Assembly: GCF_039614725.1 (NCBI RefSeq)
Contig: NZ_CP154859.1
Location: 2,666,001 to 2,730,000, forward strand
Reading direction: 5' to 3'
DNA: 64,000 nt
From: Thauera sp. JM12B12
GTDB taxonomy: Bacteria; Pseudomonadota; Gammaproteobacteria; Burkholderiales; Rhodocyclaceae
The translations under genes and the position numbers were made by a program. The notes beneath the pieces were generated by a model. The model worked only from the letters and a program-made list of their open reading frames with translations. It was not told the DNA's origin and did not search any database. The stretch's first letter is position 1. Each line of letters starts with the position of its first letter. Shown in pieces: positions 17,069 through 26,347 of this stretch.

Positions 17069-18475
17069 TCAAAGGTGCCGATCGAGCCGTGCGAGCACCC
17101 GCTCGCGTCCGAGCACCTCGAGCACCGCGTCGATCGCCGGCGTCTGCGGCACGCCGAGCACCGCGACCCGCAGCGGGATCGCCACCTGCGGCATCTTCAG
17201 GCCATGTTCGGCCATGGTTTCCTTGATCGCCTGGCTGAGCGCAGCCTTGTTCCAGTCGACCACCGCAAGTCGGGCGCGCAGGCTCGCGAGCGCGGCCCTG
17301 GCGACGTCGGTGAGGTGCTGACCGATCACCTCGGGGGCCGGATGCACGTCGGCGACGAACAGCTCGGCCGAGTCGGCGAGTTCGTTGAGGTTGGCGACGC
17401 GGTCCTTGTAGAGCGCCACCACCGCCTCGAGCGTGACGCCGGTCTCGGGGTTGACCTCGCGGCGGGCGAGCCGGCTGGCAACCTGCGACGCCAGGAAGGC
17501 ATCGTCGGCCTTCTTGATGTACTGGGCATTGAGCCAGTTGAGCTTTTCGGTGTTGAACTGCGCCGCCGAGGGCGTGATGTGGTCGAGGTCGAACCACTCG
17601 ACGAACTGCTGGCGGCCGAAGACTTCGTCGTCGCCGTGGCTCCAGCCCAGGCGCGCGAGGTAGTTGATGACCGCATCCGGCAGGTAGCCATCCTCGTCGT
17701 ACTGCATCACGCTCACCGCGCCGTGGCGCTTGGAGAGCTTGGTGCCGTCGTCGCCGAGGATCATCGACAGGTGGGCGTACAGCGGCACCTCGGCGCCGAG
17801 CGCCTGCAGCACGTTGATCTGGCGCGGGGTGTTGTTCACATGGTCGTCCCCGCGGATGACGTGGGTGATGCCCATGTCCCAGTCGTCCACCACCACGCAG
17901 AAGTTGTAGGTCGGCGTGCCGTCGGCGCGGGCGATGATGAAGTCGTCCATCTCGGCGTTGGCGATCTCGATGCGGCCCTTCACCAGGTCGTCCCAGGCCA
18001 CCACGCCCTCGGCCGGATTGCGAAAGCGCACCACCGGCTGCACGCCCGCGGGCGGCGGCGGCAGGGTCTTGCCGGCCTCGGGGCGCCAGCGTCCGTCGTA
18101 GCGCGGCTTCTCGCCGCGGGCGCGCTGCGCCTCGCGGATAGCGTCGAGCTCTTCGGGCGACATGTAGCAGTGGTAGGCGGTGCCCGCGGCCAGCATCTGG
18201 CCGATGACCGCCTTGTACCGGTCCATGCGCTGCATCTGGTAGAACGGCCCCTCGTCGTGCTCGAGGCCCAGCCAGTGCATGCCGTCGAGGATGGCCTGCA
18301 CCGCTTCGGGCGTGGAACGGGCGACGTCGGTGTCCTCGATGCGCAGGATGAAGCTGCCGCCGTGGCGGCGGGCGAAGGCCCACGAGAACAGCGCGGTGCG
18401 CGCGCCACCGATGTGGAGATAGCCGGTCGGGCTGGGAGCGAAGCGGGTGCGGACGGGACGGGGAGCGGAAGTCAT
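17069..18475 (-). CDS. gltX: Glutamyl-tRNA synthetase
   Basis: GltX charges tRNA-Glu. The 468-residue length is normal. The class I signatures are [19 protein letters not shown] (HIGH-type motif) at the start and [11 protein letters not shown] (KMSKS-type) near residue 245. The start is placed at ATG 18475 so that the protein opens [18 protein letters not shown]; the frame upstream adds 15 unrelated residues. It lies 67 bases after the ABC transporter ATPase gene on the same strand and may be read from that operon. Confidence 0.96.
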   Translation of the reverse strand: MTSAPRPVRTRFAPSPTGYLHIGGARTALFSWAFARRHGGSFILRIEDTDVARSTPEAVQAILDGMHWLGLEHDEGPFYQMQRMDRYKAVIGQMLAAGTAYHCYMSPEELDAIREAQRARGEKPRYDGRWRPEAGKTLPPPPAGVQPVVRFRNPAEGVVAWDDLVKGRIEIANAEMDDFIIARADGTPTYNFCVVVDDWDMGITHVIRGDDHVNNTPRQINVLQALGAEVPLYAHLSMILGDDGTKLSKRHGAVSVMQYDEDGYLPDAVINYLARLGWSHGDDEVFGRQQFVEWFDLDHITPSAAQFNTEKLNWLNAQYIKKADDAFLASQVASRLARREVNPETGVTLEAVVALYKDRVANLNELADSAELFVADVHPAPEVIGQHLTDVARAALASLRARLAVVDWNKAALSQAIKETMAEHGLKMPQVAIPLRVAVLGVPQTPAIDAVLEVLGRERVLARLDRHL

Positions 18476-18542
18476 CGTTGCATTCAGTGGTGTTTCGTTC
18501 GTTTGGATACGGGGTGGCACGGGGGCGGGCGCGGAGGGCGAC

Positions 18543-19337
18543 TCAGCCCAGCAGCAGCGCGTCGTCGTCGATCTCTTCGCCGCGGACCTTCTCGAACATG
18601 TCGAGCAGGTGATGCACGTCCAGCCCCTCGCGCTCCTTGCCGGACACGTCCAGCACGACGCGGCCCTGGTGCAGCATCACGGTGCGCTGGCCGACGTCGA
18701 GCGCCTGGCGCATCGAGTGGGTGACCATCATCGTGGTGAGCTTGTGCTCGGCGACGATGCGCACGGTGAGCTCGAGCACGAAGGCCGCGGTGCGCGGGTC
18801 GAGCGCGGCGGTGTGCTCGTCGAGCAGCAGCAGGCGCGAGGGCTGCAGCGCCGCCATCAGCAGGCTCACCGCCTGGCGCTGGCCGCCCGAGAGCAGGCCA
18901 ATGCGATCGGACAGGCGGTTCTCCAGGCCCAGGCCCAGCGTCGATAGCTGGGCGCGGAACTCCTCGCGCAGCGCGGGCTTGACCGCGAAGGAGAAGCCGC
19001 GCCGCTCGCCGCGCATCTTGGCCAGCGCCATGTTCTCCTCGATGGTGAGGTCCTCGCAGGTCCCGGCGAGCGGGTCCTGGAACACGCGGGCGACGTGGCG
19101 CGCGCGCACCCACACCGGCTGGCGCGTCATGTCGATGCCGTCGATCTCGATCGTGCCGCTGTCGACCCGCTGCTCGCCGGAGACGGCGTTCAGGAAGGTC
19201 GACTTGCCGGCGCCGTTGGAGCCGATCACGGTGACGAACTGCCCGCTCGGGATCTCGAGCGACATGCCGCGCAGGGCCTGGGTCTCGATCGGCGTGCCGG
19301 GGTTGAAGGTCAGGCGCAGCTCATTGGCTTTCAACAT
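18543..19337 (-). CDS. ABC transporter ATP-binding protein
   Basis: A 264-residue ATPase. Walker A is GSNGAGKST near residue 39, signature [15 protein letters not shown] near 149, Walker [14 protein letters not shown] near 170, and the switch histidine in [11 protein letters not shown] near 206. The Q-loop reads [20 protein letters not shown]. It lies one base after the permease gene and with the substrate-binding gene forms a complete uptake system of the PF04392 (TrpXYZ-like) type. The Q-loop wording and the unusual binding protein support that family. The substrate is not certain from sequence; aromatic amino acids or related compounds are possible. Confidence 0.9.
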   Translation of the reverse strand: MLKANELRLTFNPGTPIETQALRGMSLEIPSGQFVTVIGSNGAGKSTFLNAVSGEQRVDSGTIEIDGIDMTRQPVWVRARHVARVFQDPLAGTCEDLTIEENMALAKMRGERRGFSFAVKPALREEFRAQLSTLGLGLENRLSDRIGLLSGGQRQAVSLLMAALQPSRLLLLDEHTAALDPRTAAFVLELTVRIVAEHKLTTMMVTHSMRQALDVGQRTVMLHQGRVVLDVSGKEREGLDVHHLLDMFEKVRGEEIDDDALLLG

Positions 19338-19338
19338 C

Positions 19339-20229
19339 TCAGTTCCCCTTCTTTCCGGACCAGTGGGCGCGCAGTTTGGGCACCACCAGGGCGACCGTCA
19401 CCAGCACCGCGGTGACGAGGTTGAGGTCCTGCGCCTGCAGGCCGATGAAGTCCGAGTTGAGCGCGAGCGCGATGAAGAAGCGATAGACGATGGCACCGAC
19501 GATGACCGCGATCGTCGCCAGGTAGAGCTTGCGCGAGGGCAGCAGGCTCTCGCCGACGATCACCGCCGCAAGGCCGATGACGATGGTGCCCACGCCCATC
19601 GAGATGTCCGCCCCGCCCTGGGTCTGCGCGAACAGCGCGCCCGCCAGGCCGACCAGCGCGTTCGACAGCGCCATGCCGGCCAGCACCGCCAGCCCGGTGT
19701 TGACGCCCTGCGCCCGCGCCATGCGCGCGTTCGAGCCGGTGGCGCGGATCGCCAGCCCGCTCTGGGTGGAGAAATAGGCATCGAGCGCGAGCTTGACCGC
19801 CAGCACCACGAAGATCAGCAGCAACGGGCGGAACACGTAGTCGGCGAGCGCCTCGGGCTGCAGCAGGTTGAAGACCGTCGGCTCGGTGATCAGCGGCACG
19901 TTGGGCTTGCCCATGATGCGCAGGTTGATCGAGTAGAGCGCGATCATCATCAGGATGCTCGCGAGCAGATCCATGATCTTGAGGCTGACGTTGAGCCAGC
20001 CGGTGATCAGGCCGGCGACCGCGCCGGCGAGCGTCGCCACGACGGTCGCGGTGAAGGGATCGTAGCCGGCGGCGATCATGGTCGCGGCGACCGCACCGCC
20101 GAGCGGGAAGCTGCCGTCCACGGTGAGGTCGGGAAAGCGCAGCAGGCGGAAGGAGATGTACACGCCGAGGGCGACGAGGCTGAAGATCAGCCCGATCTCG
20201 AGCGCCCCGAGCAGGGTGTAGAGGGACAT
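19339..20229 (-). CDS. ABC transporter permease
   Basis: A 296-residue membrane protein with about eight to nine hydrophobic helices and a branched-chain-permease-like core. Motifs include LGVYISFRLLRFPDLTVDGS and the cytoplasmic coupling helix region RATGSNARMARAQGVNTGLA. It ends next to the ATPase gene and follows the binding-protein gene after a 99-base gap that holds a hairpin. It is the pore subunit of the same uptake system. Confidence 0.9.
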   Translation of the reverse strand: MSLYTLLGALEIGLIFSLVALGVYISFRLLRFPDLTVDGSFPLGGAVAATMIAAGYDPFTATVVATLAGAVAGLITGWLNVSLKIMDLLASILMMIALYSINLRIMGKPNVPLITEPTVFNLLQPEALADYVFRPLLLIFVVLAVKLALDAYFSTQSGLAIRATGSNARMARAQGVNTGLAVLAGMALSNALVGLAGALFAQTQGGADISMGVGTIVIGLAAVIVGESLLPSRKLYLATIAVIVGAIVYRFFIALALNSDFIGLQAQDLNLVTAVLVTVALVVPKLRAHWSGKKGN

Positions 20230-20256
20230 GGGAAATACCGTTGCGGAGAAAACGAC

Positions 20257-20282
20257 GCGGGCGCTCCGAAAGGAGCACCCGC
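20257..20282 (-). promoter_or_regulatory. Intercistronic hairpin between binding protein and permease genes
   Basis: Arms GCGGGCGCTCC and GGAGCACCCGC pair over 11 bases with one wobble around a GAAA (TTTC on the transcribed strand) loop. Such a hairpin right after a binding-protein gene often stabilises that part of the mRNA or partly stops transcription, so that more binding protein than permease is made. There is no clear T-run. Confidence 0.5.
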
Positions 20283-20328
20283 GGCGATCGGAGCGAACCG
20301 GCCGGCGATGGGCCCGGCCGGGCCGCGC

Positions 20329-21300
20329 TTACTGGACGACCTTGGAGGCGTCCTTGATGAGCGCTTCGGACAGGGTGACGCCCTGCTTCTGCGCTGCACC
20401 CGGGTTCACGTGCAGGGACAGGTTGTTGCTGGTCTCGGAGGCGATGTCGCCCGGCTTCTCGCCCTTGAGGATGCGCACGACCATCTGCCCGGTCTGCACG
20501 CCGATCGCCTTGTAGTCCATGCCATAGGCGGCGACCGCGCCACGCGCCACGCTGTCGGTATCGGCAGCCACGAGCGGGATCTTGGCGTCCATGCCGACCT
20601 TGACCAGGGCCTCGTAGGCCGACACCACGTTGTTGTCGGTGCTGGTGTAGAACACGTCGACCTTGTCGATCAGGCTGCGCGCGGCCGAGCCCACGTCAAC
20701 CGAGCGCGGCGCGGCGGCGTCGACCAGGGTCATGCCGTGCTTGGGGAGCAGCGTGCGCATCTGCTCGAGCACCACCACCGAGTTCGCCTCGCCGGGGTTG
20801 AAGACCATGCCGACGCGCTTGGCGTTGGGCGCGACGCGCTTGATCAGCTCGATCTGCTTGTCGAGTTCGAGCGCATCGGAGACGCCGGTGACGTTGGTGC
20901 CCGAGGGCGCCATCGAAGGCACCAGCTTGGCCGCGACCGGGTCGGTCACCGCCGAGAAAACCAGCGGGATGTCCTTGGTCGCCGCGGCAACCGCCTGCGC
21001 CGAGGGGGTGGCGATGGCGACGATCACGTCGGACCTGTCGCCGACGAACTTGCGCGCGATCTGCGCCGCGGTGCCAGTGTTGCCCTGGGCGCTCTGGTAC
21101 TGCCACTTCAGGTTCTTGCCGTCCTCGTAGCCGGCGGCGGCGAGCGCCTCCTTGACGCCATCCCGGACCGCGTCGAGCGCCGGATGTTCGACGATCGCGG
21201 TGATCGCCACCGATTTCTGCTCCGCATGCACCGGGCTGGCCATCGCGAAAGCCAGGGCGAGCGCACCGAACAGCACCTTGCGGGACTTGCTGAAGGACAT
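20329..21300 (-). CDS. ABC transporter substrate-binding protein (PF04392 type)
   Basis: A 323-residue periplasmic binding protein with signal peptide (MSFSKSRKVLFGALALAFAM, cleavage near VHA). The mature part KSVAITAIVEHPALDAVRDG and the later NPGEANSVVVLEQMR and VFYTSTDNNVVSAYEALV blocks are typical of the TrpX/PF04392 group, which look like Leu/Ile/Val-binding folds. It is first in a three-gene operon with permease and ATPase. Its start lies 189 bases from dnaE2, which is transcribed the other way. Confidence 0.88.
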   Translation of the reverse strand: MSFSKSRKVLFGALALAFAMASPVHAEQKSVAITAIVEHPALDAVRDGVKEALAAAGYEDGKNLKWQYQSAQGNTGTAAQIARKFVGDRSDVIVAIATPSAQAVAAATKDIPLVFSAVTDPVAAKLVPSMAPSGTNVTGVSDALELDKQIELIKRVAPNAKRVGMVFNPGEANSVVVLEQMRTLLPKHGMTLVDAAAPRSVDVGSAARSLIDKVDVFYTSTDNNVVSAYEALVKVGMDAKIPLVAADTDSVARGAVAAYGMDYKAIGVQTGQMVVRILKGEKPGDIASETSNNLSLHVNPGAAQKQGVTLSEALIKDASKVVQ

Positions 21301-21454
21301 GAAGGTCTCCTATCGGCCATGCGGGCCGGACAGTTTTTTACGCGCACGATCGACGACCGCGCGGATCGGAAAAGCAGGAAGACCGAGAGTTTAACAGCGC
21401 GCCCGGCTCATGCGATTGCGGTGGACCCGAAGCAGGAAAGGACGAGCGCCCATA

Positions 21455-21483
21455 TTGCCTGCAAGACTGTATTTTTTTACAGT
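21455..21483 (+). promoter_or_regulatory. dnaE2 promoter with -35, -10 and no leader
   Basis: TTGCCT (21455-21460) and TACAGT (21478-21483) are spaced by 17 bases; each matches four of six consensus bases. The expected first transcribed base falls at or next to the A of the dnaE2 ATG at 21490, leaving no room for a ribosome-binding site, so the transcript is predicted to be leaderless. Confidence 0.6.
21467..21482. promoter_or_regulatory. LexA (SOS) box
   Basis: CTGTATTTTTTTACAG matches the proteobacterial LexA consensus CTGT-N8-ACAG. It covers the spacer and -10 of the dnaE2 promoter and ends seven bases before the start codon, so bound LexA would block transcription directly. Confidence 0.9.
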
Positions 21484-21489
21484 TACCGC

Positions 21490-24400
21490 ATGACCATCCC
21501 CTATGCCGAACTCCACTGCCTCAGCAACTTCAGCTTCCAGCGCGGCGCCTCCCACCCCGAGGAGCTCGTCACGCAGGCGGCCGCGTTCGGCTACAGCGCG
21601 ATCGCGCTCACCGACGAATGCTCGCTTGCCGGCGTGGTGCGCGCCCATCGCGCCCTGCAGGCCCTGCCGGCCGACCGCCCGCAGCTGATCATCGGCAGCG
21701 AACTCGCGCTCGAGGATGGTCCTCGCATCGTGCTGCTCGCCACCGACCGCTGCGGCTACGGCCAGCTGTCGCGGCTGATCACCCGGGCCCGCCGCGCCGC
21801 CGACAAGGGCAGCTACCGCCTCACCCGGGCGATGATCGACGACGCCTGCGACCTGCCGCTGCCGTCCGCCGCCCCCGGCGAGGCTGCCGACGGCCTGGAC
21901 GGCTGCCTGGCCCTGCTGATTCCGCCCGCGAGCTTCCCGCCCCGTGCCGGACTCGAGACCGCGGCGGCGGCCCTGCAGGTCGAGGCCGAATGGCTCGCGC
22001 AGCGTTTCCCGGGCCGCGCCTGGATGGCGGTGACGGTGCGGCTCGACGGCCGCGACCGCGCCCGCATCACCTGGCTGCGCCGCGTCGCCCGCGCCGCGGG
22101 CATACCGGCCGTGGCCGCCAGCGGCGCGCTGATGCACGCCGCCGAACGCCGCCCGCTCGCCGACGTGATGAGCGCGCTGCGCCTGCACTGCAGCGTGGCC
22201 GAGGCCGGGCTGGCGCTCGCCGCCAATGCCGAGCAGCGCCTGCACGCGCGCGACACCCTCGCCCGCCGCTACCCGCCCGCCCTGCTCGCCGAGACCCTGG
22301 TCGTCGCCCAACGCTGCAGCTTTTCGCTGGACGAGCTGCGCTACGAGTACCCCGCCGAGCTCGTCCCCGAGGGCGAAACCCCGGCGCGCTGGCTGCGCCG
22401 GCTGGTCGAGGGCGGGCTGGCGTGGCGTTACGGCCAGGCGGAGCCGAGCCACGCCGGAAGCGGCGACACCCCACCGCCACGCATTGCCGCCCCCGCCCGC
22501 AGCACGACCCCGCCCCGCGCGGCCGACGACCCCGCGCCGCCCACGGTGCGCGCGCAGATCGAGCACGAGCTCGCGCTGATCGCCGAGCTCGGCTACGAGC
22601 CCTACTTCCTCACCGTGCACGACATCGTCCGCTTCGCCCGCGAGGCCGGCATCCTGTGCCAGGGCCGCGGCTCGGCGGCGAACTCGGTGGTGTGCTGGGC
22701 GCTCGGCATCACCGAGGTCGATCCACGGCTCGGCATCATGCTGGTCGAGCGCTTCATCTCGCGCGAGCGCAACGAACCGCCCGACATCGACGTCGACTTC
22801 GAGCACGACCGCCGCGAGGAGGTCATCCAGTACATCTACCGCAAGTACGGCCGCGAGCGCGCCGCGCTCGCCGCCACGGTGATCAGCTACCGCGCGCGCA
22901 GCGCGCTGCGCGACGTCGGCCGCGCGCTCGGCCTGGACGAGGCGCAGATCGAGCGCCTCACCCGCGAGCACCACTGGTTCGACGGCCGCCGCATCCTGCC
23001 CGAACGCCTCGCCGAGGCCGGGCTCGACCCCGCCAGCCCGGTCACCCAGCGCCTGGTCGCGCTCACCGAAGAGCTGATCGGCTTTCCGCGCCATCTGTCG
23101 CAGCACGTCGGCGGTTTCGTCATCGCGCGCGGCCGGCTCGACGAGCTGGTGCCGGTCGAGAACGCCGCCATGCCCGAGCGCACCGTGATCCAGTGGGACA
23201 AGGACGACCTCGACGCGGTCGGTCTGATGAAGATCGACGTGCTCGCGCTCGGCATGCTGTCGGCGCTGCGCCGCGGCCTCGCCCTGGTGTCGGCCTGGCG
23301 CGGGCGGGCGCTGACGCTGGCGACGATCCCGCGCGAGCGACCGCAGGTGTACGCGATGCTGTCACGCGCGGATTCGATCGGCGTGTTCCAGGTCGAATCG
23401 CGCGCGCAGATGACCATGCTGCCGCGCTTGAAGCCGCGCCGCTTCTACGACCTGGTGGTGGAAGTCGCCATCGTGCGCCCCGGCCCGATCCAGGGCGGCA
23501 TGGTCCATCCCTACCTGCAGGCGCGCGAGCGCGTGGCGCGCGGCGAAGACCCGATGGAAGGGCTGCGCGAGGAGATCCGCGGCGTGCTCGCGCGCACGCT
23601 CGGGGTGCCGATCTTCCAGGAGCAGGTGATGCAGCTCGCGGTGGTGGCTGCGGGCTTCACCGGCGGCGAGGCCGACCAGCTGCGCCGCGCGATGGGCGCC
23701 TGGCGGCGCAAGGGCGAGCTCGAGCGCTACCGCCAGAAGCTGCTCGACGGGCTGGCGAAGAACCGCTACGACCCCGACTTCGCCCAGCGCCTGTGCCAGC
23801 AGATCGAGGGCTTCGGCAGCTACGGCTTTCCCGAATCCCACGCCGCCAGCTTCGCGCTGCTGGTGTATGCCTCGGCCTGGCTGAAGTGCTTCGAGCCCGC
23901 CGCCTTCCTCGCCGCCCTGCTCAACAGCCAGCCGATGGGCTTCTATTCGCCTTCGCAACTGATCCAGGACGCACGCCGGCATGGGGTGGAGGTGCGGGCG
24001 GCGGATGTGACCGTGAGCGAATGGGATTGCACGCTGGAGCCGACCGCCCAACATACGACCGATCCGCCCCCCGCGCCCCCGGGCACGCCATCAGCACAGC
24101 CAGCGCCCTGTCCACCACTGGCAGCACACACCCATCCGGCGAGCAGCCCCGGCGCGCCGGACGCGAACGCGTCGCCTGTACGCCCGCAGCCCGCGGTGCG
24201 CCTCGGCCTGCGCATGATCCGCGGCCTCGCCCATGACGCCGCCGTACGCATCGCCGAGGCCCGCCGCGCACGCGCCTTCAGCGACGTGCAGGACCTCGCC
24301 GCACGCGCCCGGCTCGACGCCGGCGACCTGCGCACGCTGGCCGCCGGCGGCGCGCTCGCCACGCTCGCCGGCCATCGCCGCCAGGCGCTGTGGCAGGCGA

Positions 24401-24894
24401 GCGGCGCCACGCCCCTGCCCGGTCTGCTCGCCGACGCCCCCGGCGGCGACGTCGCCGCCGCACTCGAAGCGCCCGCCGAGACCGAAGACCTGCTCGCCGA
24501 CTACGCCCGCCTCGGCTTCACCCTCGGCCGCCACCCGCTGTCCTTCGTGCGCGTCCAGCTCGCCCGACTGCGCTTTCTCACCGCCGCCGACATCGCCCTC
24601 GCCCCCGACCGCATGCTCGCCCGCGGCGCCGGCCTGGTCACCTGCCGCCAGCGCCCGGGCACCGCCAAGGGCACGCTGTTCGTGACCCTGGAGGACGAGA
24701 CCGGCCTCACCAACGTCATCGTCCGCCCCGAGCTCTTCGAGCAGCAGCGCCGCATCCTGCTCGGCGCGCGGCTGATGGGCGTGTTCGGCCAGATCAGCCG
24801 CCAGGGCCGCGTCGTGCATCTGGTGGCGAACCGCGTGGTGGACCATTCCGCGCTGCTGGGCGAACTGGCCGCTCGCAGCCGGGACTTTCACTGA
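21490..24894 (+). CDS. dnaE2: Error-prone DNA polymerase III alpha subunit DnaE2
   Basis: DnaE2 carries out SOS-induced mutagenic translesion synthesis, normally with ImuB. The 1134-residue protein starts with the canonical YAELHCLSNFSFQRGASHPEEL PHP domain. It has the polymerase catalytic region (GRGSAANSVVCWALGIT, then ERNEPPDIDVDFEHDRREEV, supplying active-site aspartates) and the DnaE helix motif (GFPESHAASFALLVYASAWL), and ends with an OB fold (TLFVTLEDETGLTNVIVRPE). It is somewhat long because of two Pro/Ala-rich inserts, near residues 318-345 and 855-900. The long upstream extension of the frame lies antisense to the ABC operon and is not coding. The start is fixed by family conservation and the adjacent promoter. 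imuA and imuB are absent here. Confidence 0.95.
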   Translation: MTIPYAELHCLSNFSFQRGASHPEELVTQAAAFGYSAIALTDECSLAGVVRAHRALQALPADRPQLIIGSELALEDGPRIVLLATDRCGYGQLSRLITRARRAADKGSYRLTRAMIDDACDLPLPSAAPGEAADGLDGCLALLIPPASFPPRAGLETAAAALQVEAEWLAQRFPGRAWMAVTVRLDGRDRARITWLRRVARAAGIPAVAASGALMHAAERRPLADVMSALRLHCSVAEAGLALAANAEQRLHARDTLARRYPPALLAETLVVAQRCSFSLDELRYEYPAELVPEGETPARWLRRLVEGGLAWRYGQAEPSHAGSGDTPPPRIAAPARSTTPPRAADDPAPPTVRAQIEHELALIAELGYEPYFLTVHDIVRFAREAGILCQGRGSAANSVVCWALGITEVDPRLGIMLVERFISRERNEPPDIDVDFEHDRREEVIQYIYRKYGRERAALAATVISYRARSALRDVGRALGLDEAQIERLTREHHWFDGRRILPERLAEAGLDPASPVTQRLVALTEELIGFPRHLSQHVGGFVIARGRLDELVPVENAAMPERTVIQWDKDDLDAVGLMKIDVLALGMLSALRRGLALVSAWRGRALTLATIPRERPQVYAMLSRADSIGVFQVESRAQMTMLPRLKPRRFYDLVVEVAIVRPGPIQGGMVHPYLQARERVARGEDPMEGLREEIRGVLARTLGVPIFQEQVMQLAVVAAGFTGGEADQLRRAMGAWRRKGELERYRQKLLDGLAKNRYDPDFAQRLCQQIEGFGSYGFPESHAASFALLVYASAWLKCFEPAAFLAALLNSQPMGFYSPSQLIQDARRHGVEVRAADVTVSEWDCTLEPTAQHTTDPPPAPPGTPSAQPAPCPPLAAHTHPASSPGAPDANASPVRPQPAVRLGLRMIRGLAHDAAVRIAEARRARAFSDVQDLAARARLDAGDLRTLAAGGALATLAGHRRQALWQASGATPLPGLLADAPGGDVAAALEAPAETEDLLADYARLGFTLGRHPLSFVRVQLARLRFLTAADIALAPDRMLARGAGLVTCRQRPGTAKGTLFVTLEDETGLTNVIVRPELFEQQRRILLGARLMGVFGQISRQGRVVHLVANRVVDHSALLGELAARSRDFH

Positions 24895-24983
24895 ACGACG
24901 TGCCTGAGCAGCACCCATCAACACCCCCTGCGGGTCGGTGCTATCTTTGCTGCGTGCATCACCTGTTCGAGGAGTAAGCCCCC

Positions 24984-25232
24984 ATGAACGACCGCTGCAT
25001 CGACGACCCCTTCGGCCTCAAGGAACGGCCCGGTGTGTACGACACCGGCACCGGCGCGATCAAGACCATCGAATCGAACCCCGGCATTCCCGGCATCGAG
25101 CGCGTGATCATCCGCAGCTACTGCGGCCGCATCCAGGACAACCGGGTCTTCTTCCGCCTCAGCGCCGATCGCAGCCGGGAATTCGCCACGCTCGCCGAGG
25201 CCTTCGCCGCACGCAAGGTGCACCTGACCTGA
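24984..25232 (+). CDS. Small conserved-looking protein of unknown function
   Basis: An 82-residue soluble protein, preceded by a strong GAGGAGT ribosome-binding site. It is Ile/Arg-rich with no membrane segment; the segment IPGIERVIIRSYCGRIQDNR carries its single internal cysteine pattern, and another cysteine is at residue 5. I do not recognise a family. It lies 89 bases after dnaE2 on the same strand without an obvious terminator between them, so SOS co-induction is possible. Codon usage matches its neighbours, supporting a real gene. Confidence 0.7.
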   Translation: MNDRCIDDPFGLKERPGVYDTGTGAIKTIESNPGIPGIERVIIRSYCGRIQDNRVFFRLSADRSREFATLAEAFAARKVHLT

Positions 25233-25328
25233 AGCGCGACGGGGGTCTGCTAGGCGCCCGCGCTCAGCACATTCCCCGACCATCGCCCCTGTTCATCTGC
25301 CCTGGTTCGCGGCCCTGGTCGCCGGCTC

Positions 25329-25712
25329 TCAACCCCTGCCCGGCGCAGCCTTCAGCGCGGCGACCGCCAGCACCAGCCAGCCCACCAGCAGCATCACCCC
25401 ACCGAGCGGCGTCACCAGGCCGATGCCCTTGGTACCCGCGAGCGTGAGCAGGTACAGGCTGCCGGAAAAGCACACCGAACCCGCGACGAACAGCCCGCCC
25501 GCCACCGTCGCCAGCCGCCCCAGCCGGCCGGATCCCGCCAGCCCGAGCGCAACCAGCGCGAGCGCGTGATACATCTGATAGCGCACCCCGGTCTCGAACA
25601 CCGCCAGCATCTCCGCGCTCAGCACGGCACGCAGGCTGTGCGCGCCGAAGGCCCCCAGTGCCACCGCAATCGCGGCGGACAGGGCGCCGATCAGAAGCAA
25701 TCCTCGGTTCAT
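25329..25712 (-). CDS. DUF423-family membrane protein (YgdD-like)
   Basis: A 127-residue inner-membrane protein with four hydrophobic helices. The family pattern is visible: LIGALSAAIAVALGAFGAHSLR at the N-terminus (conserved GAFGAH), TGVRYQMYHALALV, then FVAGSVCFSGSLYLL and GLVTPLGGVMLLVGW. The function is unknown in the family. It is transcribed behind acpH with a 50-base gap. Confidence 0.93.
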   Translation of the reverse strand: MNRGLLLIGALSAAIAVALGAFGAHSLRAVLSAEMLAVFETGVRYQMYHALALVALGLAGSGRLGRLATVAGGLFVAGSVCFSGSLYLLTLAGTKGIGLVTPLGGVMLLVGWLVLAVAALKAAPGRG

Positions 25713-25762
25713 ACGTCTTCAATCCCGTGTTCGTGCGCCGGGCGCAGGCGCGTCGATAGCGC

Positions 25763-26347
25763 TCATCGCGTGGCCAGCCAGTCGGCCACGAAGCGCTGCG
25801 CGTCCGGCAGCCAGGCGCGAAAATCACCCTCGAAACCTTCCGCCGCAGCGACAAGATCCGCCTCGCCACCCGCCAGCGGATTGGGCTTGCGCGCGCGGCG
25901 CGCCATGCGTGCGAGGACGTCGGCGATGCCCTCGAGCCGGCCATAGGACTGCAGCCAGTCCTCGGTCGCCATCAGGTCGAGCGCGAGGTGCGCCGAGTCC
26001 GGCAGGTGATGGCGTCGCTCCGCGATCTGCCGATAGACGCGTGCGCAGTAGCCCCCAAGCTCATCCGCGTGATAGCGCGCCCAGTCACGCGCGAGGAGGT
26101 GGTCGTAGAAGATGTCGACCAGCACCCCGGCGTAGCGCCTGCGCGCGGGCGAGATCCGCGACCGGCTGGCGCAGAACGCCGGATGCGTCTCGGCGAAGAC
26201 ATCGATCGCGCGATGCAGGGCCACGCCGCGCGCCAGGTCTTGCGGCAAACCAGCGGGCAGCGGCCCCTTGATCCAGTCCCCCACCACCCCGCCGACGACG
26301 AGCGCGGGGGCGTCACCCGCGAGCAGCGCGTGGGCGAGGAAGTTCAC
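25763..26347 (-). CDS. acpH: Acyl carrier protein phosphodiesterase
   Basis: AcpH removes the 4'-phosphopantetheine arm from acyl carrier protein. The 194-residue length matches. Family features are MNFLAHALLAGDAPALVVGG, the metal-binding VALHRAIDVFAETHP, and YAGVLVDIFYDHLLARDW with its D and H residues (HD-like fold). It starts with GTG, which overlaps the stop of the upstream MFS gene (GTGA), indicating translational coupling. Confidence 0.92.
   Translation of the reverse strand: MNFLAHALLAGDAPALVVGGVVGDWIKGPLPAGLPQDLARGVALHRAIDVFAETHPAFCASRSRISPARRRYAGVLVDIFYDHLLARDWARYHADELGGYCARVYRQIAERRHHLPDSAHLALDLMATEDWLQSYGRLEGIADVLARMARRARKPNPLAGGEADLVAAAEGFEGDFRAWLPDAQRFVADWLATR

Noticed and set aside
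18637..21489. N-terminal extension of the dnaE2 frame by 951 residues
   Set aside because: It runs antisense to the ABC operon and precedes the conserved DnaE2 start and its promoter.
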